Shown here: piece after piece, positions 17,708 through 25,317 of the stretch | Numbering within the stretch: position 1 is the stretch's first letter | How the letters are laid out: each line of letters starts with the position of its first letter | Source of the DNA: Oryzisolibacter propanilivorax | GTDB taxonomy: Bacteria > Pseudomonadota > Gammaproteobacteria > Burkholderiales > Burkholderiaceae_C | Assembly: GCF_900103645.1 (NCBI RefSeq) | Contig: NZ_FNHP01000006.1 | Span: forward strand, 62,001-126,000 | Reading direction: 5' to 3' | DNA length: 64,000 bases | Made by a program: the position numbers and the translations under genes | Notes under the pieces: model-generated | Told to the model about the DNA's origin: nothing | Databases searched by the model: none | Seen by the model: only the letters and a program-made list of their open reading frames with translations

Positions 17708-18676
17708 ATGAGCGAACGCGAACGCAGCAGCAGCCGCCGGCAGGCGATGGACCGCATCGACGCCATGCACATGTTCGTGCGCGTGGCCGAGACCGGCAGC
17801 TTCACCAAGGTCGCGCACGAGTTCACCACCACCCAGCCCACCGTGACCAAGCAGGTGGCGGCGATGGAGGCGCGCCTGGCGGTGCGCCTGCTCAACCGCA
17901 ACACGCGCGGGGTCAGCCTGACCGAGGCCGGGGCGCTGTACTACGAGCGCTGCAAGGCCATCGTCTCCAGCGTCGCCGAGGCCGAGAGCGCCGTGCGCGG
18001 GCCGCAGACGCGCGTGCAGGGGCAGCTGCGCATCGGCAGCTCGGTGGCGTTCGGGCGGCGCGTGGTCATCCCGCTGGCGTTGGAGTTCATGCAGCTCAAC
18101 CCCGAGGTGCAGGTGGACCTGAGTTTCGAGGACCGCTACACCGACCTGGTGGCGCACGGCATCGACGTGGCGCTGCGCCTGGGCAAGCTGGCGGACTCGT
18201 CGCTGGGCGCGCGCACGCTGGGCGTCAATCCTTGGGTGCTGGTGGCCTCGCCGCGCTACCTGCGCCAGCACGGCACGCCGCGCCGCCCGGCGGACCTGCG
18301 CGACCACGCCACGCTGATCTACAGCAGCGTGCAGGGCAACGATGTCTGGCGCATGCGCGGCGCGCAGGGCGAGCAGGTGTCCGTCACCGTCACCGGTCGG
18401 CTGCGCTCGAACAACCTGTCGGCGCTGCTGGCCGCGGCGCGCTCGCACATGGGCATCGCTGCCGTGCCGCGCTATGTGGCGCACGAGTCGCTGCAGGACG
18501 GGCGCATCGTCGAGGTGCTCAAGGCCTGCCGGCTGCCCGAGCAGGAGATCCACGCCGTCTACCCGTCGCCGCGCCTGGTGCCGCAGAAAGTGCAGGCCTT
18601 CATCGCCTTCCTGCAGGGGCGCTTCGACCAAGAATGGTGGGAGGCGCTGGGGCGCGAGGATGCTATCAAGAAGTGA
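17708..18676 (+). CDS. LysR-family transcriptional regulator
   Basis: Regulator of 322 residues. The winged helix-turn-helix lies at about 18-75 ([52 protein letters not shown]), followed by a periplasmic-binding-like effector domain. It is divergent from gcl with a strong inverted repeat in the shared intergenic region, so it probably controls glyoxylate carboligase, with an effector such as glyoxylate or a related acid (inference). The last codons (EDAIKK) fall inside a dispersed palindromic element, so the C-terminal end may have been set by that insertion. Confidence 0.9.
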   Translation: MSERERSSSRRQAMDRIDAMHMFVRVAETGSFTKVAHEFTTTQPTVTKQVAAMEARLAVRLLNRNTRGVSLTEAGALYYERCKAIVSSVAEAESAVRGPQTRVQGQLRIGSSVAFGRRVVIPLALEFMQLNPEVQVDLSFEDRYTDLVAHGIDVALRLGKLADSSLGARTLGVNPWVLVASPRYLRQHGTPRRPADLRDHATLIYSSVQGNDVWRMRGAQGEQVSVTVTGRLRSNNLSALLAAARSHMGIAAVPRYVAHESLQDGRIVEVLKACRLPEQEIHAVYPSPRLVPQKVQAFIAFLQGRFDQEWWEALGREDAIKK

Positions 18677-18730
18677 GCTGGAAGCCCTCTGAGACAAAGG
18701 GCTTGCAGCACTTTTGACTTAAAAACGGCG
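18660..18730 (-). repeat. Dispersed palindromic element, copy C
   Basis: On the minus strand AAGTCAAAAGTGCTGCAAGC, then CCTTT and a loop, then GGGCTTCCAGCT. It overlaps the last codons of the LysR gene and reaches to the glycerate kinase stop. Confidence 0.75.
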
Positions 18731-18731
18731 A

Positions 18732-20054
18732 TTACAGGACCAGCAGCGCGCGGAAGTCGTTGACGTTGGTGTGCGTGGGTCCGGTGACCACCAGGTCGCC
18801 CAGGCCGCCGAAGAAACCGTAGGCGTCGTTGCGCTCCAGGTAGTCGGTCAGGCGCTGGCCCTTGGCCTGCGCGCGCGCCAGCGTGTCGGGCGCGACGCGG
18901 GCGCCGGCGTTGTCCTCCACGCCATCGATGCCATCGGTGTCCGCCGCCAGCGCCCAGACGTTGTCCTGGCCCTGCAGCGCCTGCGCCAGGCCCATGCAGA
19001 ACTCCCCGGCACGCCCGCCGCGACCCTTGGCGGCGCCGGGCTGGCGCGGACGGATGGTCACTGTGGTCTCGCCGCCCGACAGGAGGACGCAGGGCCGCGC
19101 AAAGGGCTGGTCGTGGCGCGCCACGGCGCGGGCCAGCGCGGCGTGCACCTTGCCGACCTCGCGCGACTCGCCCTCAATCTCGTCGGACAGGATGTGCGCG
19201 GCCACGCCGGCGGCGCGCGCGGCCTCGGCCGCCGCCTCCAGCGACTGCTGCGGGGTGGCGATCAGGTGCACCTCGTGGCCGGCGAAGCGCGCGTCACCGG
19301 GCTTGGGGGTCTCGAGCGTGCCGGCCTCCAGGGCGGCGCGCACGCTCGGGGCGATGTCGATGCGGTAGCGCGTGAGGATGGCCAGGGCGTCGGCGCAGGT
19401 GCTGGCATCGGGCACCGTGGGGCCGCTGGCGATGATGGACGGGTCGTCGCCCGGCACGTCGCTGATGGCCAGCGTGACCACGCGCGCCGGCGCGCAGGCC
19501 GCCGCCAGGCGCCCGCCCTTGATGCGCGAGAGGTGCTTGCGCACGCAGTTCATCTCGTCGATGGCGGCGCCGGACTCGAGCAGCGCGCGGTTGATGCGCT
19601 GCTTGTCGCCCAGCGTGATGCCCTCGGCCGGCAAGGTCAGCAGCGCCGAGCCGCCGCCCGAGATCAGGCACAGCACCAGATCGTCCTCGGACAGGCCGCG
19701 CGTCAGCTCCAGGATGCGCCCGGCGGCGGCCAGGCCGGCGGCGTCGGGCACCGGGTGCGCGGCCTCGACCACCTCGATGCGCTGGGCCAGGCCTTCGGGG
19801 CGCGGCGGCGTGTGGTCGTAGCGCGTGACCACCAGGCCCGACAGCGGCGCGTCCTGCGGCCACAGCGCCTCCAGCGCGTGCGCCATGGCGCCGCCGGCCT
19901 TGCCCGCGCCCAGCACCAGGGTGCGTCCCTTGGGCGGCGGCGGCAGGTGGCGCTCCATGCCGTGCAGCGGCTGGGCGCTTTGCACCGCGGTCTGGAACAG
20001 CGACAGCAAGAAGCCTTGCGGGTCGGCGAGCTGCGGGCGGGAAGGCGTGGTCAT
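18732..20054 (-). CDS. Glycerate kinase, MOFRL/TtuD family
   Basis: Enzyme of 440 residues phosphorylating D-glycerate, almost certainly to 2-phosphoglycerate as in the GckA/TtuD family. Conserved segments are VLGAGKAGGAMAHALE, LISGGGSALLTLPAEGITLGDKQ, NCVRKHLSRIKGGRLA and a late ALAADTDGIDGVEDNAGARV. The ATG at 20054 is decided by the match of the following residues to the family and by a weak upstream ribosome site. It completes the glyoxylate-to-phosphoglycerate route begun by gcl. Transcription would start in the region shared with the GntR gene, which contains an operator motif. Confidence 0.92.
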   Translation of the reverse strand: MTTPSRPQLADPQGFLLSLFQTAVQSAQPLHGMERHLPPPPKGRTLVLGAGKAGGAMAHALEALWPQDAPLSGLVVTRYDHTPPRPEGLAQRIEVVEAAHPVPDAAGLAAAGRILELTRGLSEDDLVLCLISGGGSALLTLPAEGITLGDKQRINRALLESGAAIDEMNCVRKHLSRIKGGRLAAACAPARVVTLAISDVPGDDPSIIASGPTVPDASTCADALAILTRYRIDIAPSVRAALEAGTLETPKPGDARFAGHEVHLIATPQQSLEAAAEAARAAGVAAHILSDEIEGESREVGKVHAALARAVARHDQPFARPCVLLSGGETTVTIRPRQPGAAKGRGGRAGEFCMGLAQALQGQDNVWALAADTDGIDGVEDNAGARVAPDTLARAQAKGQRLTDYLERNDAYGFFGGLGDLVVTGPTHTNVNDFRALLVL

Positions 20055-20194
20055 GTAGGTGTCTCCGTGGAAATGGGGCGCCCGTGCGGGCGAAAAAACC
20101 TGTGGCGATCGGCATGCCGCGGCAGGCTGCGGCGGCGTCTGGCAGCCACTCAGGGCGCATTGGGGCACGAGCCAGCACAAATTACAAGATTAGT

Positions 20195-20212
20195 CCACAA
20201 AAATTGCATACA
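20195..20212 (-). promoter_or_regulatory. Purine-regulon operator motif, copy 3 (between glycerate kinase and gntR)
   Basis: Read on the minus strand the site is TGTATGCAATTTTTGTGG, matching the other three copies. A further AATTTTTG half-site adjoins it on the upstream side. It lies 31 bases before the GntR start and about 140 bases before the glycerate kinase start, as expected for autoregulation plus target control. Confidence 0.65.
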
Positions 20213-20242
20213 AAAATTGTGTTCCGCCGGTATGATGGGCCT

Positions 20243-20920
20243 ATGGAGACTTCCACCACTGGCTTTATCGTCGAGAGTCTGACGCGCGCCATCGTCGAGC
20301 ATCGCCTGCTGCCCGGCACCAAGCTGGCCGAGCAAAAGCTGGCCGACCATTTCGGCGTCTCACGCACGCTGGTGCGCCAGGCACTGTTCCAGCTGTCGCA
20401 AAACCGCCTGATCCGCCTGGAGCCGGCGCGCGGCGCGTTTGTCGCCACGCCCTCGGTGCAGGAGGCGCGCCAGGTCTTCGCCGTGCGCCGCATGGTCGAG
20501 AGCGCCATGGTGCGCGCCTTCCTGGCGCAGAGCACCGCGGCGCAGATCCGCGCCCTGAAAGCCCACGTCGCGGCCGAGAAGAAGGCCATGGACGGCGGCG
20601 ACGTCAACCAGCGCACCGAGCTGCTGGGCGACTTCCACGTGCGCATGGCCGAACTGATGGGCAACGACGTGCTGGCGCAGCTGCTGGGGGAGCTCATCTC
20701 GCGCTGCGCACTGATCACGCTGATGTACCAATCCACCAGCGCCGCCGAACACTCCCACGAAGAACACGAGGCCATCGTCGCCGCCCTGGCGCGCCGCGAC
20801 GAGGAAGCTGCCGTGCGGCTGATGCAGGAGCACCTGGACAACGTGCAGGCCGGCCTGCAGTTCGACCGCGAGCTTCCCACCAGCGACCTGTCCCACGCCC
20901 TCTCGGGCGCCCTTGGTTGA
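20243..20920 (+). CDS. GntR-family (FCD domain) transcriptional regulator
   Basis: Regulator of 225 residues. The winged helix is at about 15-75 (LAEQKLADHFGVSRTLVRQALFQLSQNRLIRLEPARGAFV), followed by an all-helical FCD effector domain with conserved His residues. It begins 31 bases after an operator-like motif and is followed after 12 bases by puuE, so it is probably the first gene of the puuE-uraD/allC-M20 transcript. Of the two regulators in the cluster it is the better candidate for binding the four repeated operator sites because one lies right in front of it. Repression relieved by a purine catabolite is expected but not shown. Confidence 0.92.
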   Translation: METSTTGFIVESLTRAIVEHRLLPGTKLAEQKLADHFGVSRTLVRQALFQLSQNRLIRLEPARGAFVATPSVQEARQVFAVRRMVESAMVRAFLAQSTAAQIRALKAHVAAEKKAMDGGDVNQRTELLGDFHVRMAELMGNDVLAQLLGELISRCALITLMYQSTSAAEHSHEEHEAIVAALARRDEEAAVRLMQEHLDNVQAGLQFDRELPTSDLSHALSGALG

Positions 20921-20932
20921 TTCCATCCTGCC

Positions 20933-21892
20933 ATGACGAAGATCTACGACGCCTGCTCCTCCTACCCGCGCGACCTGGTCGGCTACGGCCGCCACACGCC
21001 GCACCCGCACTGGCCCGGCGGCGCCCGCGTGGCGGTGCAGTTCGTGCTGAACTACGAGGAAGGCGGCGAGAACCATGTGCTGCACGGTGACGCCGGCAGC
21101 GAGCAGTTCCTGTCCGAGCTGTTCAATCCGGCGTCCTATCCCGAGCGCCACATGAGCATGGACGGCATCTACGAATACGGCTCGCGCGCCGGCGTGTGGC
21201 GCCTGCTGCGCGAGTTCGAACGCCGCGGCCTGCCGCTGACGGTGTTCGGCGTGGCCACGGCCCTGAAGCGCCACCGCGAGCTGGCCCAGGCCTTCGACGA
21301 GCTGGGCCACGAGGTGGCCTGCCACGGCCTGAAGTGGATCCACTACCAGGGCATGTCCGAGGAGGTCGAGCGCGCGCACATGCAGGAATGCCTGGCGATC
21401 TTCGACGAGCTGTACGGCCAGGGCACGGACCACGCCCTGGGCTGGTACACCGGGCGCGACAGCCCCAACACCCACCGCCTGGTGGCCGATGCCGGCCGCT
21501 TCGTCTACGACAGCGACTACTACGGCGACGACTTGCCGCTGTGGATGCGCGTGGGCAAGACCGACGGCAGCCCGGCCACGCAGCTGATCGTGCCCTACAC
21601 GCTGGACTGCAACGACATGCGCTTCGCCCTGCCCCAGGGCTACTCGCACGCCGACCCGTTCTTCCAGTACATGAAGGACAGCTTCGACGTGCTGTATGCC
21701 GAGGGCGACCCGGCCGGCGACAACGCACCCAAGATGATGAGCATCGGCATGCACTGCCGCCTGCTCGGCCGTCCGGGCCGCATCACCGCGCTGCAGCGCT
21801 TCCTGGACCACATCCAGCAGTACCCGGACGTCTGGGTGTGCCGCCGCATCGACCTGGCGCGGCACTGGGCGCAGCAGCACCCGGCGCCGTAA
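20933..21892 (+). CDS. puuE: Allantoinase PuuE
   Basis: Enzyme of 319 residues hydrolysing allantoin to allantoate. It belongs to the polysaccharide-deacetylase-like allantoinase group, not the metal-dependent amidohydrolases. Typical parts are the opening YPRDLVGYGRHTPHPHWPGGARVAVQFVLNYEEGGEN, the SMDGIYEYGSRAGVWRLL segment, a GHEVACHGLKWIHYQ block and SIGMHCRLLGRPGRI near the end. It follows the GntR gene by 12 bases and precedes the UraD-AllC fusion, so enzymes for consecutive steps are adjacent. Confidence 0.95.
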   Translation: MTKIYDACSSYPRDLVGYGRHTPHPHWPGGARVAVQFVLNYEEGGENHVLHGDAGSEQFLSELFNPASYPERHMSMDGIYEYGSRAGVWRLLREFERRGLPLTVFGVATALKRHRELAQAFDELGHEVACHGLKWIHYQGMSEEVERAHMQECLAIFDELYGQGTDHALGWYTGRDSPNTHRLVADAGRFVYDSDYYGDDLPLWMRVGKTDGSPATQLIVPYTLDCNDMRFALPQGYSHADPFFQYMKDSFDVLYAEGDPAGDNAPKMMSIGMHCRLLGRPGRITALQRFLDHIQQYPDVWVCRRIDLARHWAQQHPAP

Positions 21893-21897
21893 AACCA

Positions 21898-21957
21898 AGG
21901 CAAATCATGCGCCAGCCCTTTGGATACATGGGCTGGCAGCTATCTTTTTCGTAGTGA
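21898..21957 (+). repeat. Dispersed palindromic element, copy D
   Basis: Core CCAGCCCTTTGGATAC then ATGGGCTGGCAGCTATC. It lies between puuE and the UraD-AllC gene, inside a probable operon. Confidence 0.75.
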
Positions 21958-21971
21958 TACAAGGAGACACC

Positions 21972-23759
21972 ATGGCCCTGACCCTGGACCAACTCAATGC
22001 TGCCTCGACCCAGGAGGCCGTGGCGCTGCTGGACGGCGTGTACGAACACTCGCCCTGGATTGCCGAGGCGGCCCTGGCGCAGCGCCCGTTCAAGTCGCTG
22101 GCGCACCTCAAGCACGCCATGGTGCAAGCGCTGGAAGCGGCCGGCGTAGACAAGCAGCTGCAGCTCATCCGCGCCCACCCGGAGCTGGCAGGCAAGGCCA
22201 TGGTCAGCAACACGCTGACGGCCGAATCGACCAACGAGCAGAACAAGGCGGGCCTCACCAACTGCACGCCCGAGGAGTTCGCGCGCATCCAGGAGCTGAA
22301 CCGCCTGTACAACGAGCGCTTCGGCTTTCCGTTCATCCTGGCCGTGCGCGGCCCGCGCGGCCTGGGGTTGCCCAAGCAGGAAATCATCGACACCTTCGAG
22401 CGCCGGCTGCACAACCACCCCGACTTCGAGCGCGGCGAGGCGCTGCGCAACATCCACCGCATCGCCGAGATCCGCCTGAACGACAAGTTCGGCTACGAGC
22501 CGACGCTGGGCCACGACGTCTGGGACTGGCAGGAGCGCCTGAGCACCAACAGCGACCCGGGCTATGCCGAGAAGGGCCAGCTCACCGTCACCTACCTGAC
22601 CGACGCACACCGTGCCTGCGCCCAGCGCATCAGCCACTGGATGCGCGACTGCGGCTTCGACGAGGTCGAGATCGATGCCGTGGGCAACGTGGTTGGGCGC
22701 TACCACCCGGCCGAGACGGGCGGCAAGTACGTCCTCACCGGCAGCCACTACGACACGGTGCGCAACGGCGGCAAGTACGACGGGCGCCTGGGCATCTTTG
22801 TGCCTATGGCCGTGGTGCGCGAACTGCACCGCGCCGGCCGCCGCCTGCCCTTCGGGCTGGAGGTGGTGGGCTTTGCCGAGGAAGAAGGCCAGCGCTACAA
22901 GGCCACCTTCCTGGGCTCGGGCGCGCTGATCGGCGACTTCCAGCAGGAGTGGCTGGACCAGAAGGACGCCGACGGCATCACCATGCGCGAGGCGATGGAG
23001 CATGCCGGCCTGTGCATCCCCGACATCCCGAAGCTCAAGCGCGACCCGTCCAAGTACCTCGGCTTCATCGAGGTGCACATCGAGCAGGGCCCGGTGCTGA
23101 CCGAGCTGGACATCCCGCTGGGCGTGGTCACCTCGATCAACGGCAGCGTGCGCTACGCCTGCGAGATGCGCGGCATGGCCAGCCACGCCGGCACCACCCC
23201 AATGGACCGCCGCCGCGACGCCGCTCTGGGCGTGGCCGAGCTGGCGCTGTACATGGAGCAGCGCGCCGCGCGCGACGGCAACAGCGTGGCCACCATCGGC
23301 ATGCTGGAAGTGCCCTCGGGCTCGATGAACGTGGTGCCCGGCCGCTGCAAGTTCAGCATGGACCTGCGCGCGCCGACCAACGAGCAGCGCGACTCCCTGG
23401 CCGCTGACATTCTGGCCAAGCTCGACGAGATCGCCCAGCGCCGCGGCCTGCAGTACACCACCGAAAAGACCATGGAAGCGGCCGCCGCGCCGAGCTGCCC
23501 GACCTGGCAAAAGCGCTGGGAAAACGCCGTGCAGGCTCTGGGCGTGCCGCTGTTCCGCCTGCCCAGCGGCGCCGGCCACGACGCCATGAAGCTGCACGAG
23601 GTCATGCCCCAGGCCATGCTGTTCGTGCGCGGCATCAACAGCGGCATCAGCCACAACCCGCTGGAGTCGAGCACCAGCGACGACATGCAGCTGGCGGTGG
23701 ATGCGTTCAGCCACGTGCTGGAGCAGCTCGCCGACGAGATGGCCACCGAGACCGCCTGA
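21972..23759 (+). CDS. Bifunctional OHCU decarboxylase - allantoate amidohydrolase (UraD-AllC fusion)
   Basis: Fusion protein of 595 residues. Residues 1 to about 170 are OHCU decarboxylase (UraD), with IRAHPELAGKAM containing the catalytic His and RFGFPFILAVRG near the end, so OHCU would be converted to S-allantoin. From about 195 onward is an M20-family allantoate amidohydrolase: GSHYDTVRNGGKYDGRLG, EEEGQRYKATFLGSGAL, FIEVHIEQGPVL, MASHAGTTPMDRRRDA and SGAGHDAM, with all metal ligands apparently kept. It therefore catalyses the steps on either side of allantoinase, whose gene is directly upstream. AAGGAG precedes the ATG. Confidence 0.94.
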   Translation: MALTLDQLNAASTQEAVALLDGVYEHSPWIAEAALAQRPFKSLAHLKHAMVQALEAAGVDKQLQLIRAHPELAGKAMVSNTLTAESTNEQNKAGLTNCTPEEFARIQELNRLYNERFGFPFILAVRGPRGLGLPKQEIIDTFERRLHNHPDFERGEALRNIHRIAEIRLNDKFGYEPTLGHDVWDWQERLSTNSDPGYAEKGQLTVTYLTDAHRACAQRISHWMRDCGFDEVEIDAVGNVVGRYHPAETGGKYVLTGSHYDTVRNGGKYDGRLGIFVPMAVVRELHRAGRRLPFGLEVVGFAEEEGQRYKATFLGSGALIGDFQQEWLDQKDADGITMREAMEHAGLCIPDIPKLKRDPSKYLGFIEVHIEQGPVLTELDIPLGVVTSINGSVRYACEMRGMASHAGTTPMDRRRDAALGVAELALYMEQRAARDGNSVATIGMLEVPSGSMNVVPGRCKFSMDLRAPTNEQRDSLAADILAKLDEIAQRRGLQYTTEKTMEAAAAPSCPTWQKRWENAVQALGVPLFRLPSGAGHDAMKLHEVMPQAMLFVRGINSGISHNPLESSTSDDMQLAVDAFSHVLEQLADEMATETA

Positions 23760-23790
23760 TCCAGTCCCGAATACCCAAGGAGCATTACCG

Positions 23791-25059
23791 ATGAATCCCG
23801 ACCGCCAAGCCACCTACGCCGCCCTGGACGCCTGGATCGACCAGCACTTCGACGAACAGGTGCAGTTCCTGCAGGAACTGGTGCGCGTGCCCACCGACAC
23901 CCCGCCCGGCAACAACGCGCCGCACGCCGAGCGCACCGCCGAGCTGATCGCCCCCTTCGGCTTCGAGGCAGAGCGCCATGCCGTGCCCGAGGCCGAAGTG
24001 CGCGACTACGGCATGCAGTCCATCACCAACCTGATCGTGCGCCGCCCCTACGGCGACGGCGGCCGCACCGTCGCGCTGAACGCGCACGGCGATGTGGTGC
24101 CCCCGGGCGAAGGCTGGACGCACGACCCCTACGGCGCCGAGATCGTGGACGGGGCCATGTACGGCCGCGCCACCGCCGTGAGCAAGAGCGACTTCTCCAC
24201 CTTCACCTTCGCCGTGCGCGCGCTGGAGGAGGTGGCCAAGCCGGCCAAGGGCGCGGTCGAGCTGCACTTCACCTATGACGAGGAGTTCGGCGGCCTGCTG
24301 GGCCCCGGCTGGCTGCTGGCGCAGGGTCTGACCAAGCCGGACCTGATGATCGCCGCCGGCTTCAGCTACGAGGTGGTGACCGCGCACAACGGCTGCCTGC
24401 AGATGGAGATCACCGTGCACGGCAAGATGGCGCACGCTGCGGTGCCCGAGACCGGCGTGGACGCGCTGCAGGCCGCCACGGCCATCATGAACGGCCTGTA
24501 CGCCGAGAACGTGAAGTACAAGGCCGTGCGCTCCCAGGTGCCGGGCATCAACCACCCGTACGTGAACATCGGCCGCATCGAGGGCGGCACCAACACCAAT
24601 GTGCTGCCCGGCAAGGTGGTGCTGAAGATCGACCGCCGCATGATCCCCGAGGAGAACCCGGCCGAGGTGGAAGCCAGCATCCGCGGCGTGATCGACCAGG
24701 CGGTGCAGAGCTTCAACACCGAGCGCGGCTACACCGGCGAGGACGCCGTGCGCGTGGAGATCAAGCGCCTGCTGCTGGCCAACGCCATGACGCCGCTGGC
24801 CGGCAACGCCCCGCTGGTGGACGCCATCCAGCGCCACGGCGAGCAGCTGTTCGGCGCCAAGCCCCCGGCCGTGGGCACGCCGCTGTACACCGACGTGCGC
24901 CTGTACGTCGAGCGCGGCATTCCCGGCGTGATCTACGGCGCCGGCCCGCGCACGGTGCTGGAAAGCCATGCCAAGCGCTCAGACGAGCGCGTGCAGCTGG
25001 AAGACCTGCGCCGCGCCACCAAGGTGGTGGCGCGCAGCCTGGTGGATCTGCTCGCCTGA
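23791..25059 (+). CDS. M20-family peptidase/deacylase-like protein with degenerate metal site
   Basis: Protein of 422 residues in the ArgE/DapE-like M20 group. It keeps HGD at 99-101, a DEE at 163-165 with the catalytic Glu, and a C-terminal His at 393. By eye, the bridging Asp expected in the GRGxxDxK motif is Val130 (GRATAVSKSD), and the Glu expected in GEPT is Ala or Gly near 189. Such changes would remove one metal site. It lies 31 bases after the UraD-AllC gene with AAGGAG before its ATG, and ends at a terminator, so it belongs to the purine operon. It could act on ureidoglycolate or another carbamoyl compound, or have a non-catalytic role; function unknown. Confidence 0.85.
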   Translation: MNPDRQATYAALDAWIDQHFDEQVQFLQELVRVPTDTPPGNNAPHAERTAELIAPFGFEAERHAVPEAEVRDYGMQSITNLIVRRPYGDGGRTVALNAHGDVVPPGEGWTHDPYGAEIVDGAMYGRATAVSKSDFSTFTFAVRALEEVAKPAKGAVELHFTYDEEFGGLLGPGWLLAQGLTKPDLMIAAGFSYEVVTAHNGCLQMEITVHGKMAHAAVPETGVDALQAATAIMNGLYAENVKYKAVRSQVPGINHPYVNIGRIEGGTNTNVLPGKVVLKIDRRMIPEENPAEVEASIRGVIDQAVQSFNTERGYTGEDAVRVEIKRLLLANAMTPLAGNAPLVDAIQRHGEQLFGAKPPAVGTPLYTDVRLYVERGIPGVIYGAGPRTVLESHAKRSDERVQLEDLRRATKVVARSLVDLLA

Positions 25060-25089
25060 CACGGCGCCAGCAGCCCCGCACATGACCCG

Positions 25090-25112
25090 ACCCGGCCAAG
25101 GCCGGGTTTTTT
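25090..25112 (+). terminator. Intrinsic terminator of the purine operon
   Basis: An ACCCGGCC/GGCCGGGT stem with a two-base loop is followed by six T, just after the M20-like gene. Confidence 0.9.
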
Positions 25113-25206
25113 CATGGCTTCCTGACAACCCTTTGAGCCTGGACAAAACCTACATGACTCAGGGTTTTCACCGCCGGGTTTCCCCCTTCTGCGTCATACG
25201 CCGTTT

Positions 25207-25224
25207 TGTATACACTTTTTGTAT
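25207..25224 (+). promoter_or_regulatory. Purine-regulon operator motif, copy 4 (before NCS2 permease)
   Basis: TGTATACACTTTTTGTAT, 94 bases upstream of the permease start. It is the closest of the four copies to the shared consensus, with a second TTTTGTAT half-site overlapping the first. Confidence 0.65.
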
Positions 25225-25317
25225 GGATCGGTGTGCGCAATCTGGCGCCGATCCGGTATAGAGGCCTGCCCCAGGGCAGTGCCGCAACAGCATATCGAGG
25301 AACCAAGGAAGACCCTC

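Noticed and set aside
20084-20242. Longer N terminus for the GntR gene
   Set aside because: The upstream codons run through the operator-containing intergenic region, and the family fold starts after the ATG at 20243.
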